The notes beneath the pieces were generated by a model, which had not been told where the DNA came from, did no database searches, and saw only the letters and a list, made by a program, of their open reading frames with translations. From assembly GCA_963837285.1 (NCBI GenBank), contig CAWIMS010000001.1:2852001-2916000 (forward strand): a stretch of 64,000 bases of DNA, given 5' to 3'. This DNA is from Planosporangium sp963837285. GTDB taxonomy: Bacteria; Actinomycetota; Actinomycetes; Mycobacteriales; Micromonosporaceae. Position 1 is the first letter of the stretch. Each line of letters starts with the position of its first letter. Position numbers and translations under genes: made by a program. Positions 62,916-64,000 of the stretch are shown here, in pieces.

Positions 62916-63881
62916 TTACGCCGTTTTGATCTCGTGTACCGATACCGGCTTCGCCTGGCTCGCGGTGGCCCGCAGCCGTACGCACTGCACGGCCACCCCC
63001 GATGGCGGGGCCACTGTCACGTCCGGCGAACCCGACACGGTCGCCAGCGGCGTCCAGCCGGTCCCGTCGCCCGAGTACTCCACGACGCCTTGCTGGACCG
63101 CGCCGTCCTGACCCAGTACAAACTCGACGGTCTTGATCTGGCGCCGAATTCCCAGATCGACGCCGACGTAGTCGCCCGTCTGTGCGGGCCGGCCGGTGAA
63201 CGCCGTGTCGGTGTTGAGATCGACCATGCTGGCCGGCAGGTCGAGCGAGGTCGCCCCGGCCAGCGACGTGATCGCCTTCGGCGCCGGCAGCACGGGGTTG
63301 AAGTTCCACGCCCCACTGGGCGAGGCCTGTTGCAGGAACCACTCGCCGAGGGTGGCGATCGGCACCGGCACGCTCCACGGCCCGTACGCCGACTGCTGTG
63401 CCGAGACGGTGATCCGGCTGCCGTCACTGTCGAAGGTCACCAGCCGGCCGCCGGCGGCGCGGACCAGGCTGCCGGTCACCGCATGGGACGCGGCTTCCGG
63501 CACTGCCGTGAAGACAGACCATCCGGTACCGGAGGAGAACGTCGCGTGCAGGCCACGGCTCACGAACGCGCCGTTCCGGAAACCGCCCCCGGAGCAGAAC
63601 AGCTCGATGCGGCCGTCCGGGTTGGCCACCGCGTGCAGGTAGCCGGTGGACAGGTGGTCGACGAGACCGGCCGCCGACAGCTGTACCGGTGCCGCCCAGT
63701 CACCGTTCGGCGCCGTCTCCGCCACGTCGACCACGGCGGGCGCGTCGTAGGCGCCCATGGACAGGACGTGCAGCCGCCCGGTGCCGTCCGGGGCGCGGAA
63801 GACCACCACGAGCCGGCCGTCGGCCTCGTTCGCGACCGCGACCGCGGCCAACGCCGCAACCCCCAGATGTACTGCGCGCAC
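62916..63881 (-). CDS. Discoidin (F5/8 type C)-like protein with propeller-like N-terminal repeats
   Basis: A 321-residue protein. The C-terminal approximately 130 residues (TSLDLPASMVDLNTDTAFTG, QTGDYVGVDLGIRRQIKTV, VEYSGDGTGWTPLATV, VQCVRLRATASQ) form an F5/8C carbohydrate-binding fold. Residues 1-170 hold PLL-like blade repeats (AVANEADGRLVVVF, AVANPDGRIELF). No signal peptide is convincing, so it may be the remnant of a larger secreted glycan-binding protein. GTG 63881 has AGGGGGAG seven bases upstream; the frame stays open to 63956. Confidence 0.7.
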   Translation of the reverse strand: MRAVHLGVAALAAVAVANEADGRLVVVFRAPDGTGRLHVLSMGAYDAPAVVDVAETAPNGDWAAPVQLSAAGLVDHLSTGYLHAVANPDGRIELFCSGGGFRNGAFVSRGLHATFSSGTGWSVFTAVPEAASHAVTGSLVRAAGGRLVTFDSDGSRITVSAQQSAYGPWSVPVPIATLGEWFLQQASPSGAWNFNPVLPAPKAITSLAGATSLDLPASMVDLNTDTAFTGRPAQTGDYVGVDLGIRRQIKTVEFVLGQDGAVQQGVVEYSGDGTGWTPLATVSGSPDVTVAPPSGVAVQCVRLRATASQAKPVSVHEIKTA

Positions 63882-64000
63882 GAACAAGCTCCCCCTCTGG
63901 CTTCGGTACCCGACAGGTTGACTGGGTCGGCGGGCTCGTAGCGTCCGGGAAAACACCTATTTCGCGGTGCCCTCTCGGTCCGGAAACCGGGTGCGACCGG
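63882..64000. other. End-of-window spacer
   Basis: No gene is visible here. TTGACT at 63918 and a TAGCGT 15 bases on could be a weak promoter directed out of the window, but the spacing is poor. Confidence 0.3.

Overview
This 64-kb window has very high GC content and dense codon bias. It reads as the core chromosome of a filamentous actinomycete, most likely Micromonosporaceae (Actinoplanes/Micromonospora type). The evidence is the gene order alaS-ruvX-mltG-aro-efp-nusB-bldD-pyr-mihF-gmk-rpoZ-coaBC-metK-priA-def-fmt-rsmB-rpe-rib-his-infC-pheST-arg, the presence of BldD and the actinobacterial integration host factor mIHF, and the helicase-dead type of PriA. The genus call is inference; no rRNA or tRNA gene was seen.

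Layout. 1-7.2 kb: end of alaS, ruvX, mltG and the shikimate genes aroE/C/K/B/Q. 7.0-10.3 kb (minus): an MptB-like mannosyltransferase and a secreted CBM2-Fn3-GH18 chitinase, sitting between aroQ and efp. 10.6-12.2 kb: efp, nusB and bldD. 12.4-21.8 kb: the complete UMP operon pyrR-B-C-carA-carB-pyrD-pyrF behind a PyrR-binding RNA site. 22-31.7 kb: mihF, gmk, rpoZ, coaBC, metK, priA, def, fmt, a frameshifted rsmB, and rpe. 31.7-35.3 kb: a REC-GGDDF regulator, then an FMN riboswitch controlling ribE-ribBA-ribH. 35.4-40.1 kb: three STAS-domain proteins, an orphan TcmP-like protein, an F420-type nitroreductase, hisE, hisG and a PH-domain protein. 40.2-46.5 kb: infC (AUC start), rpmI, rplT, a SPOUT methyltransferase, and pheS-pheT behind a putative attenuator. 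46.5-50.6 kb: an amidohydrolase and an AAA-LuxR regulator. 50.8-59.1 kb: argC-J-B-D-F-R-G-H with an ARG box. 59.2-64 kb: accessory genes, namely mpg, a VapBC-type toxin-antitoxin pair, a divergent FAD-monooxygenase/TetR pair, and a discoidin/propeller-like protein.

The most unusual feature is a scatter of at least 17 short (54-81 bp) inverted-repeat elements in six sequence families (A x7, B x3, C x3, D x2, E x1, F x1). All share one design: a long stem with GATC at or near the tips and a short loop. They sit in spacers inside otherwise tightly overlapping operons, between convergent genes, and next to divergent promoters. Several run into genes: they supply the stop codon of carB, the C-terminal tails of AroC and AroK, and the N-terminus of CarA. 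Two family-C copies form 70-bp direct repeats that closely bracket the toxin-antitoxin module. I do not recognise these families by name.

Regulation visible in sequence includes a PyrR-binding loop next to the pyrR Shine-Dalgarno (SD), the FMN riboswitch, mutually exclusive hairpins over a leader peptide upstream of pheS, an ARG box at argC, palindromic operators at vapB and tetR, and a long infC leader with twin hairpins.
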